Counted from the first letter of the stretch, positions 1-6,539 are shown. The stretch is 15,908 bases of DNA from Lachnospiraceae bacterium (GCA_900771955.1 CAAGPW010000227.1:1-15908), one strand, 5' to 3'. Program-made: numbers and translations. Notes: generated from the sequence alone by a model not told the origin.

Positions 1-330
1 CCGTCCGTATCCAAGGATCCGCAGCAGCAGGCTCTTTATAAGAAATATTTCCCGAATGGCGGCGGCTCTATTTTCACCTTTGAGATCAAGGGCGATGACA
101 AGACGGCCAAAGACTTTATCGATCATCTGGAGATCTTCTCACTGCTCGCAAATGTGGCAGATGTAAAATCTCTTGCGATCCATCCGGCATCCACGACACA
201 TTCACAGCTCAGTACAGAAGAACTTTTGGAGCAGGGCATCAGACCGAATACGGTTCGTCTCTCCATTGGAACGGAGCATATTGATGACATCATCGAGGAT
301 CTGGAACTTGCATTTCAGGCAGTAAAGTAA
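1..330 (+). CDS. metY: O-acetylhomoserine aminocarboxypropyltransferase (sulfhydrylase), C-terminal part
   Basis: Open reading frame already running at the left edge and ending in TAA at 328-330, giving the last 109 residues. The tail reads SLAIHPASTTHSQLS, then GIRPNTVRLSIGTEHIDDII, which is the conserved C-terminus of the Cys/Met-metabolism PLP enzyme family; the wording matches the O-acetylhomoserine sulfhydrylase branch better than cystathionine lyases. Family knowledge: the enzyme makes homocysteine (or methionine) from O-acetylhomoserine and sulfide or a thiol in the cytoplasm. The PLP lysine lies outside the window. cysK follows after 51 nt in the same direction, so the two probably form a sulfur-assimilation unit. 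The exact branch, and hence the symbol, is less certain than the fold. Confidence 0.88.
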   Translation, partial: PSVSKDPQQQALYKKYFPNGGGSIFTFEIKGDDKTAKDFIDHLEIFSLLANVADVKSLAIHPASTTHSQLSTEELLEQGIRPNTVRLSIGTEHIDDIIEDLELAFQAVK

Positions 331-381
331 ATAAAATTTAACCATACATAGAATTTCACATAATTCAGAAAGGAAGATAAT

Positions 382-1314
382 ATGGCAAACATTTATAAAG
401 GAACATTAGGTCTGATCGGAAACACTCCGCTTGTAGAAGTGGTAAACATGGAGAAGAAATATGATGCAAAGGCAACGATCCTTGCAAAGCTTGAGTATTT
501 CAATCCGGCAGGAAGTGTAAAAGACCGTATTGCAAAGGCAATGATCGAGGATGCAGAGGAAAAGGGTCTGTTAAAAGAAGGTTCTGTTATCATTGAGCCG
601 ACCTCCGGAAATACAGGTATCGGACTTGCGGCAATCGCAGCAGCAAAGGGATATCGTGCAATCCTTACCATGCCGGAGACCATGAGTGTGGAGCGCCGCA
701 ACATCTTAAAGGCATATGGCGCAGAGATCGTTCTGACCGAAGGCACCAAGGGAATGAAGGGTGCGATCGCAAAGGCAGAAGAATTAAGCAAGGAAATCCC
801 GAACAGTTATATCCCGGGACAGTTTGTAAACCCGGCAAACCCGGCAATCCATAGAAAAACTACAGGACCGGAGATCTGGAATGACACGGATGGAAAGGTT
901 GATATCTTTATCGCAGGTGTCGGCACAGGCGGAACCATTACCGGAACCGGAGAATATTTAAAATCACAGAACCCGGATGTTCAGGTTATTGCCGTAGAGC
1001 CGGAGAGCTCACCGGTACTTTCCGAAGGAAAGAGCGGCCCACACAAGATTCAGGGTATCGGCGCAGGTTTCGTGCCGGAAACATTGAACACCAAGGTATA
1101 TGACGAAGTATTTAAAGTTGCCAATGATGATGCATTCCGTGTTGGAAAGGAAATCGCTTCCACAGAAGGCTTCTTAGTCGGAATTTCTTCCGGTGCAGCA
1201 CTTTACGCGGCACTTGAAGTCGCAAAACGCCCGGAGAATGCAGGAAAAACGATCGTTGCACTGCTTCCGGACAGCGGAGACCGCTATTATTCCACTTCTT
1301 TATTCATTGACTAA
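382..1314 (+). CDS. cysK: cysteine synthase A (O-acetylserine sulfhydrylase)
   Basis: A 310-aa protein, the usual CysK length. It condenses O-acetylserine with sulfide to give cysteine, using PLP, in the cytoplasm. Visible landmarks in order are GNTPLV (13-18), the PLP lysine K47 in NPAGSVKDR, the substrate loop PTSGNTG (73-79), the phosphate-binding glycine loop GVGTGGTITGTG, the GISSGAA stretch and the C-terminal LLPDSGDRYYST. The start is supported by AGAAAGGAAG 6-15 nt upstream of the ATG. It lies 51 nt after metY, consistent with co-transcription; the gap is AT-rich and could hold a weak internal promoter but no clear terminator. The CysK length and the absence of the CysM-type extension favour CysK over CysM or cystathionine beta-synthase. 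Confidence 0.97.
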   Translation: MANIYKGTLGLIGNTPLVEVVNMEKKYDAKATILAKLEYFNPAGSVKDRIAKAMIEDAEEKGLLKEGSVIIEPTSGNTGIGLAAIAAAKGYRAILTMPETMSVERRNILKAYGAEIVLTEGTKGMKGAIAKAEELSKEIPNSYIPGQFVNPANPAIHRKTTGPEIWNDTDGKVDIFIAGVGTGGTITGTGEYLKSQNPDVQVIAVEPESSPVLSEGKSGPHKIQGIGAGFVPETLNTKVYDEVFKVANDDAFRVGKEIASTEGFLVGISSGAALYAALEVAKRPENAGKTIVALLPDSGDRYYSTSLFID

Positions 1315-1359
1315 AGAGGGCATCTGAATATATATTTGAATATGTGAAAAACAGGTTAT

Positions 1360-1399
1360 CCCGCCTGGCAGACCGGAGAGTTCCGGTAGGCCGGGCGGG
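1360..1399 (+). terminator. large GC-rich hairpin after cysK, probable terminator or attenuator
   Basis: A two-part hairpin. The outer arms CCCGCCTGGC (1360-1369) and GCCGGGCGGG (1390-1399) pair over 10 bp with one G-U. A symmetric AG/AG internal loop follows, then an inner stem ACCGG/CCGGT (1372-1376 with 1383-1387) closed by AGAGTT. It lies 45 nt after the cysK stop. The trailing sequence GATTTATTATG has only a weak U-tract, so it may be an imperfect terminator. The 3' arm also contains the GGGCGGGAG that would serve as ribosome binding site for the small ORF at 1409, so attenuation is an alternative. Confidence 0.6.
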
Positions 1400-1408
1400 A
1401 GATTTATT

Positions 1409-1501
1409 ATGGAGAGCTGTCATGAAAAGAGTTGTTATATCAACCGGAAAATGCAAGCATCCGGACAGAGTATTGTAGCATGTGCGGTAAGAAAGAATTA
1501 A
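1409..1501 (+). CDS. possible 30-aa cysteine-containing small ORF or relic of a zinc-ribbon gene
   Basis: ATG at 1409 is preceded by GGGAG seven nt upstream and encodes 30 residues beginning MESCHEKSCY, with cysteines near both ends. The neighbouring frames over the same stretch read GKCKHPDRV (about 1446-1475) and YCSMCGKKELRK (1471-1506, stop at 1525). Put together, the three frames resemble one small zinc ribbon (C-x-H-P ... C-x-x-C-G-K) broken by two frameshifts. This is inference from pattern only. The region may equally be non-coding leader of the HD-domain gene. Not recognised as a known family. Confidence 0.25.
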   Translation: MESCHEKSCYINRKMQASGQSIVACAVRKN

Positions 1502-1586
1502 GAAAAAATTCACAGGAAATCCCTTGAAATTTAAATCAGATCCGCCGATAATGAAGTTAAGAAATATAGAAAGTGAGTGATTGCCG

Positions 1587-2081
1587 ATGGATATTGAAGT
1601 GTCGAAAGAGGTTGCCCCCGCGTATCTGGAGCATGTTCTGCCAATTTTGCAGAACCGGAAGTTTCAGCAGCTTGGCCGTTATACGCATCATTTCTGGACG
1701 AACCGGCTGATGCACAGCCTGAATGTGTCTTATCTGTCATGGCGGATGGCACAGATGTTTGGCTGTGATGAAAGCGTTGCGGCAAGAGCCGGTCTTTTGC
1801 ACGACTTCTGCCTGTATGATTTTCATGAGAAGACGCCGACCGGAGAACACCAGGCGTTTTATCATCCGAAGGTTGCTGCGAAAAACAGCAAGGAGGTTTT
1901 CCAGATCAGTGAGCGTGAATGGAATGCAATTTTGTCGCATATGTTCCCGCTTGGGCCTCTTCCGAGAAACAAAGAGGCATGGATCATCACCGTGGCAGAC
2001 AAGGTCTGCGCACTGACAGAAGTCTGCCATATCGCGATCGCGCTGGCAAGGCGGAATCGCGTGGTATTCGTGTCGGCTTAA
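1587..2081 (+). CDS. HD-domain metal-dependent phosphohydrolase family protein
   Basis: A 164-aa protein from ATG 1587; an in-frame TTG at 1581 would add two residues. The ribosome binding site is weak (AAAGTGAGTG). HD-family metal ligands are visible as H43 in RLMHSLNVS, H72-D73 in GLLHDF, and D126 in VADKVCA, with a likely extra histidine in LSHMFPLG. HD proteins of this size usually hydrolyse nucleotides or phosphomonoesters; the substrate cannot be read from the sequence. A strong terminator follows at once, so the gene is probably monocistronic. The last ~20 residues, after HIAIALARRN, are less characteristic, and a late frameshift cannot be excluded. Confidence 0.85.
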   Translation: MDIEVSKEVAPAYLEHVLPILQNRKFQQLGRYTHHFWTNRLMHSLNVSYLSWRMAQMFGCDESVAARAGLLHDFCLYDFHEKTPTGEHQAFYHPKVAAKNSKEVFQISEREWNAILSHMFPLGPLPRNKEAWIITVADKVCALTEVCHIAIALARRNRVVFVSA

Positions 2082-2097
2082 AAATAACAGGGAAAAG

Positions 2098-2142
2098 AAA
2101 AAGAGTTTTCCGGGTTTCAATGATCCGAAAACTCTTTTTTTT
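2098..2142 (+). terminator. rho-independent terminator of the HD-domain gene
   Basis: AAAAAGAGTTTTCCGG pairs with CCGAAAACTCTTTTT across a short loop, with one bulged base, and ends in a run of eight or nine T. The A-run on the 5' side also makes it a usable terminator for the convergent minus-strand operon that ends at 2175. Confidence 0.93.
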
Positions 2143-2174
2143 ATGGCCTGTGCATCCTGTCGCGGCAGATTATC

Positions 2175-2603
2175 CTATAGAAGTATAAGCCAGATGCAGA
2201 AGGACAGAATAGATAATACGCTTCCGATTCCGCTGGTAATGGTGCCACCGATTGCCAGGCTGCGACCGTCCCGGTGCTGACCAAGACTGACAAATCCCTC
2301 AATCAGTCCGCTGATCCCAAGGATAATGCCGACATAGAAGAAAAAACAGAACACGATCGAGAGAATACCACTTACCAGAGAAATGATAGCGAGATTTTTC
2401 GACCGTTTTTTGTTGGCAGAAACAGGATCTCCGACCACGATAACCGGTTGTCTGTAATTTTGCGGGGCAAATCCGGGCTGTTGCCCAAATTGCTGGTTCA
2501 TGCCGGGCTGCTGCCCAAACTGGTGATTCATGCCGGGCTGCTGCCCAAATTGCTGGTTTATGCCAGGTTGTCCCGGATATCCCTGATTTTGATTTGGATT
2601 CAT
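2175..2603 (-). CDS. DUF4190-type membrane protein with N-terminal GQQPG repeats
   Basis: A 142-aa protein. Residues 1-50 are a low-complexity Q/G/P/N segment with the unit FGQQPGMNQQ repeated three times. A short basic stretch NKKRSK (65-70) follows, then two hydrophobic segments (about 71-100 and 117-142) joined by a loop containing GQHRDGRSLAIGG. Two membrane helices around a conserved GR-SLAIGG loop after a proline/glutamine-rich tail is the DUF4190 arrangement; function is unknown in the family. The start has AAAAAGGAGC 8 nt upstream. The ribosome binding site overlaps the stop region of the upstream membrane-protein gene (15 nt gap), so the two are translationally close and almost surely co-transcribed. 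Interaction with the partner is inference. Confidence 0.85.
   Translation of the reverse strand: MNPNQNQGYPGQPGINQQFGQQPGMNHQFGQQPGMNQQFGQQPGFAPQNYRQPVIVVGDPVSANKKRSKNLAIISLVSGILSIVFCFFFYVGIILGISGLIEGFVSLGQHRDGRSLAIGGTITSGIGSVLSILSFCIWLILL
2471..2570 (-). repeat. 30-bp tandem repeat coding for FGQQPGMNQQ units
   Basis: Three consecutive 30-bp units (2471-2500, 2501-2530, 2531-2560), differing at only a few positions, followed by a partial fourth unit. They encode the Q/G/P-rich repeats at the N-terminus of the DUF4190-like protein. The near-identity at nucleotide level suggests recent expansion and possible copy-number variation between strains. Confidence 0.9.
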
Positions 2604-2618
2604 GATAAATGCTCCTTT

Positions 2619-3089
2619 TTAGTATGCCAGAAGAGTAACGCCGATCGTGATGGCAATCTGAAGAGCACTACATCCGATAAAAGATCCGATCACGGCGCCT
2701 GTTTTTCCGGAAAGCCCGGATTTTATGTAAAGTGTTCCAAATAAAAGTCCGAGTGCAAGTCCAAGCCATCCGCACAGAAGAAAACCGGCAACGCAGCTGA
2801 TGCCAAGAAGCACGTGGCAGAAGGTCGGTATGTGCTGGAGCGGCTGATAAGGCTGACCGTTGTCCTGATAGATGCCGTTTACAGCCAGATGTACTTTGTT
2901 TCCGATGGCGACAACACGAAGCTGTGTTCCATCGATCTGAATCGGGTAATCAAGCATTAAGATAAAAAAGTTCTGTGACTTTGCCTTGTAAGGTGTTCCG
3001 TTTACACTGATCTTGATGCCGCCGAATCCCGTTTTGTATTCGATTACGTGATTCATTCCGTTTACGTTTACATTCCATGTTTTTTTCAT
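2619..3089 (-). CDS. beta-domain plus transmembrane protein, function unknown
   Basis: A 156-aa protein. Residues 1-85 are polar and beta-rich, with alternating strands (KTWNVNVNGMNHVIEYK, GGIKISVNGTPYKAKS, TQLRVVAIGNKVHLAVNGIY). The pattern of a W near the start and repeated short beta hairpins recalls the FAIM1-like beta fold, but I cannot prove the relation. Residues ~88-121 and ~130-154 are hydrophobic, so two or three membrane helices are likely, with the beta domain on one face. AAAGGAG lies about 10 nt before the ATG. It is the first gene of the two-gene operon with the DUF4190-like protein, downstream of a promoter with GTTAC/GTAAC repeats. Similar pairs occur in Lachnospiraceae to my recollection; no function is known to me. 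Confidence 0.8.
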   Translation of the reverse strand: MKKTWNVNVNGMNHVIEYKTGFGGIKISVNGTPYKAKSQNFFILMLDYPIQIDGTQLRVVAIGNKVHLAVNGIYQDNGQPYQPLQHIPTFCHVLLGISCVAGFLLCGWLGLALGLLFGTLYIKSGLSGKTGAVIGSFIGCSALQIAITIGVTLLAY

Positions 3090-3123
3090 TTCATTTAAAC
3101 TCCTTTGTCTCCCGTGTTAATTT

Positions 3124-3172
3124 GTTACACTGTAACGTCATTATTGTAACACAGGAAGGAACGGAAAGGAAA
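3124..3172 (-). promoter_or_regulatory. candidate promoter and operator of the membrane-protein operon
   Basis: Reading the minus strand, a TACAAT -10 box (3143-3148) lies 18 nt from a poor TTTCCT -35 box (3167-3172). Overlapping and just downstream are three GTAAC-type elements: the palindrome GTTACACTGTAAC (3124-3136) and a further GTAAC (3146-3150), whose outer pair TGTTACA...TGTAACA forms a wider inverted repeat. Their position over the -10 and start site suggests a repressor target. The regulator is unknown. Confidence 0.5.
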
Positions 3173-3207
3173 ACGTTTTTTGACAGAAATGTATACAATA
3201 AATGTAT

Positions 3208-3807
3208 TTAAAGCAGCGTGATCTGTCTGCCTTTCGTGCGCAAAACGCCGTCCTTTTTCATCGCGGACAGCTCCCGCATCATGGAGCTGCGGTCTACCGC
3301 AAGATATTCTGCAAGCCTTGAGTAGGAAAAGGGCAGTGTGAATGTTGGGGCTGCAAGGTGCTCGCGGAGGAACGAAAAATAAGACAACAGCTTTGCACGC
3401 AGGGACGTCTGCATCAGGATAGCGAGATGCAGGGAAATTTTCTGTTCATAGGAAACAGCAATCTCGCGGCGGATACGAAACAGTTCCGTGTTCATACGTG
3501 CGGAAAGCGGTTTTTCATGATAGACCAGAAAGCTGCACTTTGTCAGGGCGAGCAGGTAGGCGGTCTCAAGGAAAGCCAGTTGGTGCAGCAGACCGGCATC
3601 AAAGAAATCGCCGGCTTCATAACAGGCGAGAATGCGGTGCTCTCCGTTTGGTGTGATCACACACAGACCGGCGGTGCCTTCCTTTACATACCAGATGTCG
3701 TGGCTGACGGATGTATGACGGATGACTGCCTCGTATTTGGAACACGTCATTTGTCTGACACTAAGATTTTTTTCCAGAAAAATGCGTATATCAGCGTCTT
3801 TTTGCAT
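3208..3807 (-). CDS. Crp/Fnr-family transcriptional regulator
   Basis: A 199-aa protein of the usual family architecture: an N-terminal cNMP-binding-like beta-roll (~15-105, with WYVKEGTAGL and the glycine turn EAGDFFDAG), a long dimer helix (~106-150), and a C-terminal winged helix FSYSRLAEYLAVDRSSMMRE (160-179) ending in TKGRQITLL. Cysteines at 22, 49, 62 and 91 are scattered and do not form the FNR iron-sulfur cluster pattern, so an oxygen-cluster sensor is not indicated. In the recognition helix the E181 equivalent of E. coli CRP is serine, so neither TGTGA nor TTGAT sites are expected. The start has ATAAGGAG upstream. It is divergent from nrdD across 138 nt, and the shared palindrome suggests it controls itself and nrdD. 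The effector is unknown. Confidence 0.9.
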   Translation of the reverse strand: MQKDADIRIFLEKNLSVRQMTCSKYEAVIRHTSVSHDIWYVKEGTAGLCVITPNGEHRILACYEAGDFFDAGLLHQLAFLETAYLLALTKCSFLVYHEKPLSARMNTELFRIRREIAVSYEQKISLHLAILMQTSLRAKLLSYFSFLREHLAAPTFTLPFSYSRLAEYLAVDRSSMMRELSAMKKDGVLRTKGRQITLL

Positions 3808-3862
3808 GAGAAAAACTCCTTATATATGGTATCTAAAAAACAACTATGGTACAACATCTTGT

Positions 3863-3891
3863 ATTATATATGAAAAGTGTTGCAAATGCAA
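3863..3891 (-). promoter_or_regulatory. promoter of the Crp/Fnr-type regulator
   Basis: On the minus strand TTGCAT (3886-3891) is followed after 17 nt by a perfect TATAAT (3863-3868), predicting a start near 3856 and a 5' leader of about 49 nt before the ATG at 3807. The -35 box lies inside the palindrome at 3879-3892, as expected for autorepression. Confidence 0.7.
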
Positions 3892-3920
3892 CTGATAAAC
3901 AGAGGAGATACCATTATAAT
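3879..3920 (+). promoter_or_regulatory. candidate activator site and promoter of nrdD
   Basis: The palindrome GTTGC-AAAT-GCAAC (3879-3892) has the 5-N4-5 geometry of Crp/Fnr family sites. A perfect TATAAT follows at 3915-3920 with no good -35 box. If transcription starts seven nt past the -10 box, at 3927, the palindrome centre (3885.5) falls at exactly -41.5, the class II activator position. The leader would be only ~18 nt and still contains the ribosome binding site GGAGGAAG. Geometry is seen; regulation is inferred. Confidence 0.6.
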
Positions 3921-3944
3921 CTATCGTTAGGAGGAAGTGTAAAA

Positions 3945-6104
3945 ATGCGAATTACAAAAAGAAATGGATCGGAAGAGGATTTCGACGCAAAAAAGATTAT
4001 AACTGCGATTACGAAAGCAAATGATGCGACAGAGGGGAATCGTTTAAGCAAAGAGCAGATTCACGATATTGCGGATTTTATTCAGTATAAATGCCAGAAG
4101 CTCGGACGGGCAGTTTCCGTGGAAGAGATTCAGGATATGGTGGAAAAGCAGATCCTTTCCACAGGGGCATTTACCGTGGCAAAAAATTACATTATTTACC
4201 GCTATGAGCGTTCTCTGGTGCGTAAGGCAAATACGACCGACAACCGGATTCTGACACTCATTGAATGTAACAGTGAGGAGATCAAACAGGAAAATTCCAA
4301 TAAAAACCCGACCGTGAACAGCGTGCAGCGTGATTATATGGCGGGCGAAGTCAGCAAAGATATTACAAAAAGACTTTTGCTGCCGCCGGATATTGTGGAG
4401 GCGGACCGTCAGGGAATCATCCATTTCCATGATTCAGACTATTATGCACAGCACATGCACAACTGTGATCTGGTAAATCTCGAGGATATGCTGCAGAACG
4501 GTACGGTCATCAGTGAGACGCTGATCGAAAAACCGCACAGCTTTTCCACAGCATGTAATATTGCGACACAGATCATTGCGCAGGTCGCGAGTAACCAGTA
4601 CGGCGGACAGAGTATTTCGCTGGCACACCTGGCCCCGTTTGTAAATGTTTCCAGAGAGAAGATCCGCAGGGAGGTGGAAGAGGAATCCAGGCTGCTGCCG
4701 CAGGTGCCGTCAGAGGAAGTTATGAATGAGATCGTGGAGCGCCGTCTCAGAAAAGAGGTAAACCGGGGCGTACAGACGATCCAGTATCAGGTGATCACAC
4801 TGATGACGACGAATGGACAGGCTCCGTTCCTTTCTATTTTCATGTATCTGAACGAGGCAAAAAATGAGCAGGAAAAGAAAGATCTCGCACTGATCATTGA
4901 GGAAATGCTAAAACAGCGTTACGAGGGCGTGAAGAACGAAAAAGGTGTCTGGATCACCCCGGCATTTCCGAAGCTTTTGTATGTGCTTGAGGATGACAAT
5001 GTAACGGAAGGAACACCGTATTTTTACCTGACTGAGCTTGCTGCAAAATGTACGGCAAAGCGTATGGTACCGGATTACATTTCCGAGAAAAAGATGAAAG
5101 AGTTAAAGGAAGGCAACTGTTTCCCGGTTATGGGCTGCCGCAGTGCCTTAAGCGTCTGGAAAGACGAGAATGGAAAATACAAATTCTACGGACGCTTCAA
5201 CCAGGGTGTTGTCACGATCAACCTTGTGGACGTGGCGTTATCCTCCGGCGGAGACGAAAAGAAGTTCTGGGATATTTTTGACGAGCGGCTGGAACTCTGC
5301 TACCGTGCACTGATGTGCCGCCACAACCGCCTGAAAGGTACACTTTCCGATGCGGCTCCGATCCTCTGGCAGTACGGCGCGCTGGCGCGTCTGAAAAAGG
5401 GTGAGACGATCGATAAGTTACTCTATGGCGGATACTCCACAATCTCCCTCGGATATGCGGGACTTTATGAATGCGTGCGCTATATGACCGGAAAATCACA
5501 CACTGATCCGGAGGCAACACCATTCGCACTTGCAGTCATGCAGCATATGAATGACGCATGTGACAAATGGCGTGAAGAGACCAACATCGGGTTCAGTATT
5601 TACGGTTCACCGATCGAGAGTACAACTTACAAATTTGCGAAATGTCTGCAGAAGCGTTTTGGCATCATCAAGGATGTGACAGACAAAAATTATATTACGA
5701 ACAGCTATCATGTAAATGTAAAGGAAGAAATTGATGCATTCTCCAAGCTGAAATTCGAGTCCCAGTTCCAGGCACTTTCCACAGGCGGTGCAGTGAGCTA
5801 TGTGGAAGTCCCGAATATGCAGGATAATATTCCGGCGGTACTCGATGTCATGAAATTCATCTATGACAACATTATGTACGCGGAGCTGAATACCAAGAGT
5901 GATTACTGCCAGAAATGCGGTTATGACGGACAGATCCAGATCGTGACCGGAGAGGACGGCAAGCTCGTATGGGAATGCCCGAACTGCGGAAACCGCGATG
6001 AGGATACGATGAATGTTGCAAGAAGAACCTGCGGCTATATCGGAACCCAGTTCTGGAATCAGGGCAGAACGCAGGAGATCAAAGAGCGCGTGATGCATTT
6101 ATAA
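3945..6104 (+). CDS. nrdD: anaerobic (class III) ribonucleoside-triphosphate reductase
   Basis: A 719-aa protein from ATG 3945, chosen because TAGGAGGAAG lies 8 nt upstream and MRITKRNGSEEDF is the normal start of the ATP-cone. The frame is open back to 3846, but those 33 extra codons lie in the promoter. It reduces ribonucleotides to deoxyribonucleotides in the anaerobic cytoplasm using a glycyl radical. Landmarks are the N-terminal ATP-cone (~1-90), the catalytic region with GNCFPVMGCRSAL, the C-terminal zinc site C655-x2-C658 and C678-x2-C681, and the glycyl radical loop RTCGYIG with G697. All key residues are present. The activase gene nrdG, commonly adjacent, is absent here; a terminator and a broken AraC gene follow instead. 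Control by the divergent regulator is likely. Confidence 0.97.
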   Translation: MRITKRNGSEEDFDAKKIITAITKANDATEGNRLSKEQIHDIADFIQYKCQKLGRAVSVEEIQDMVEKQILSTGAFTVAKNYIIYRYERSLVRKANTTDNRILTLIECNSEEIKQENSNKNPTVNSVQRDYMAGEVSKDITKRLLLPPDIVEADRQGIIHFHDSDYYAQHMHNCDLVNLEDMLQNGTVISETLIEKPHSFSTACNIATQIIAQVASNQYGGQSISLAHLAPFVNVSREKIRREVEEESRLLPQVPSEEVMNEIVERRLRKEVNRGVQTIQYQVITLMTTNGQAPFLSIFMYLNEAKNEQEKKDLALIIEEMLKQRYEGVKNEKGVWITPAFPKLLYVLEDDNVTEGTPYFYLTELAAKCTAKRMVPDYISEKKMKELKEGNCFPVMGCRSALSVWKDENGKYKFYGRFNQGVVTINLVDVALSSGGDEKKFWDIFDERLELCYRALMCRHNRLKGTLSDAAPILWQYGALARLKKGETIDKLLYGGYSTISLGYAGLYECVRYMTGKSHTDPEATPFALAVMQHMNDACDKWREETNIGFSIYGSPIESTTYKFAKCLQKRFGIIKDVTDKNYITNSYHVNVKEEIDAFSKLKFESQFQALSTGGAVSYVEVPNMQDNIPAVLDVMKFIYDNIMYAELNTKSDYCQKCGYDGQIQIVTGEDGKLVWECPNCGNRDEDTMNVARRTCGYIGTQFWNQGRTQEIKERVMHL

Positions 6105-6164
6105 AAAATAAGTTATTCCCATAATTAAAAAACTGTAAAAATTTTAATTGAAAATATAAAGATG

Positions 6165-6205
6165 AAGTGCATGTATATGGCGGAATGCGATACATGCACT
6201 TTTTT
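6165..6205 (+). terminator. rho-independent terminator of nrdD
   Basis: A perfect 12-bp stem, AAGTGCATGTAT (6165-6176) with ATACATGCACTT (6190-6201), has a 13-nt loop and six T. It lies 60 nt after the nrdD stop. The T-run merges directly into the repeat-like sequence at 6202. Confidence 0.92.
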
Positions 6206-6230
6206 CCTATAGAGTAAAAACAAGCATATT
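6202..6230 (+). repeat. diverged copy of the dispersed inverted-repeat arm also found at 15856
   Basis: TTTCCTATAGAGTAAAAACA (6203-6222), then AGCA, matches TTTCCTATAGCGTAAAAGCA (15857-15876), then GGCA, at nearly every base, in the same orientation. The shared stretch is about 24 nt, starting just after a terminator T-run. No left arm is visible here, so this is either half an element or a decayed one. Confidence 0.55.
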
Positions 6231-6236
6231 TGTTTC

Positions 6237-6539
6237 TTATTTTGAAAGTCTCCGGAATTCCAGTGGAGGAACGCCGTACAGATCGGAGAATACTTTGGCG
6301 AATTTGCCCTGATTTTCATAGCCGACACGGATGGCGATGTCGATCACCTTCATATTCGTGGATTCCAGTAACTCTGCGGATTCCAGTAACTCTGCGGATT
6401 TTTCCATTCGTTTTTTGCGGAAATAGGAGAGATAGCTGTCTCCGAGGATACCTTTTATGTACAGCTTAAAACTGCTCTCGCTGATGCCGGATGACGGAAA
6501 AAATTCCGTGTGTCCGGCAGGAGCTGAAAAAGAAAAGTC
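6237..6539 (-). pseudogene. AraC-family regulator, truncated C-terminal fragment
   Basis: About 85-100 residues of an AraC/XylS DNA-binding domain: GISESSFKLYIKGILGDSYL, FRKKRMEKSAELLES, IAIRVGYENQGKFAKVF, and the terminal PPLEFRRLSK. The first half of the first helix-turn-helix and the whole sensor domain are missing. The open frame extends upstream to 6608 only by overlapping ydcF, so that ATG is not a real start. The helix between the two motifs carries an 18-bp tandem duplication, giving AELLESAELLEST. The fragment abuts the ydcF 3' end directly, which suggests a deletion fused the two. A functional product is unlikely. Confidence 0.8.
6361..6396 (-). repeat. perfect 18-bp tandem duplication in the AraC fragment
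   Basis: GATTCCAGTAACTCTGCG occurs at 6361-6378 and again at 6379-6396 without a mismatch, adding six residues (AELLES) to a helix of fixed length in the AraC domain. A perfect copy implies a recent slip in a gene no longer under selection. Confidence 0.95.

Noticed and set aside
393..847. Long minus-strand open frames inside cysK
   Set aside because: They lie opposite a fully conserved enzyme gene, have no ribosome binding site or recognisable domain, and are codon-bias shadows.
2165..2190. CCTATAGAAGTATAAGCC as a third copy of the dispersed repeat arm
   Set aside because: Only the CCTATAG core is shared, it lies on the coding end of the DUF4190-like gene, and the match beyond eight bases is poor.
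3180..3207. Terminator downstream of the Crp/Fnr-type regulator
   Set aside because: ATACA/TGTAT pairing exists but is short and AT-only, without a T-run at the right place; read-through into the next operon cannot be excluded.
3850..3925. NrdR boxes upstream of nrdD
   Set aside because: No pair matching the ACAC-W-ATATAT-W-GTGT consensus is present; the palindromes seen have other sequence and spacing.
3846..3944. N-terminal extension of NrdD by 33 codons
   Set aside because: The extension covers both promoters and the palindrome, has no ribosome binding site, and the family begins at the ATG at 3945 with a strong site.
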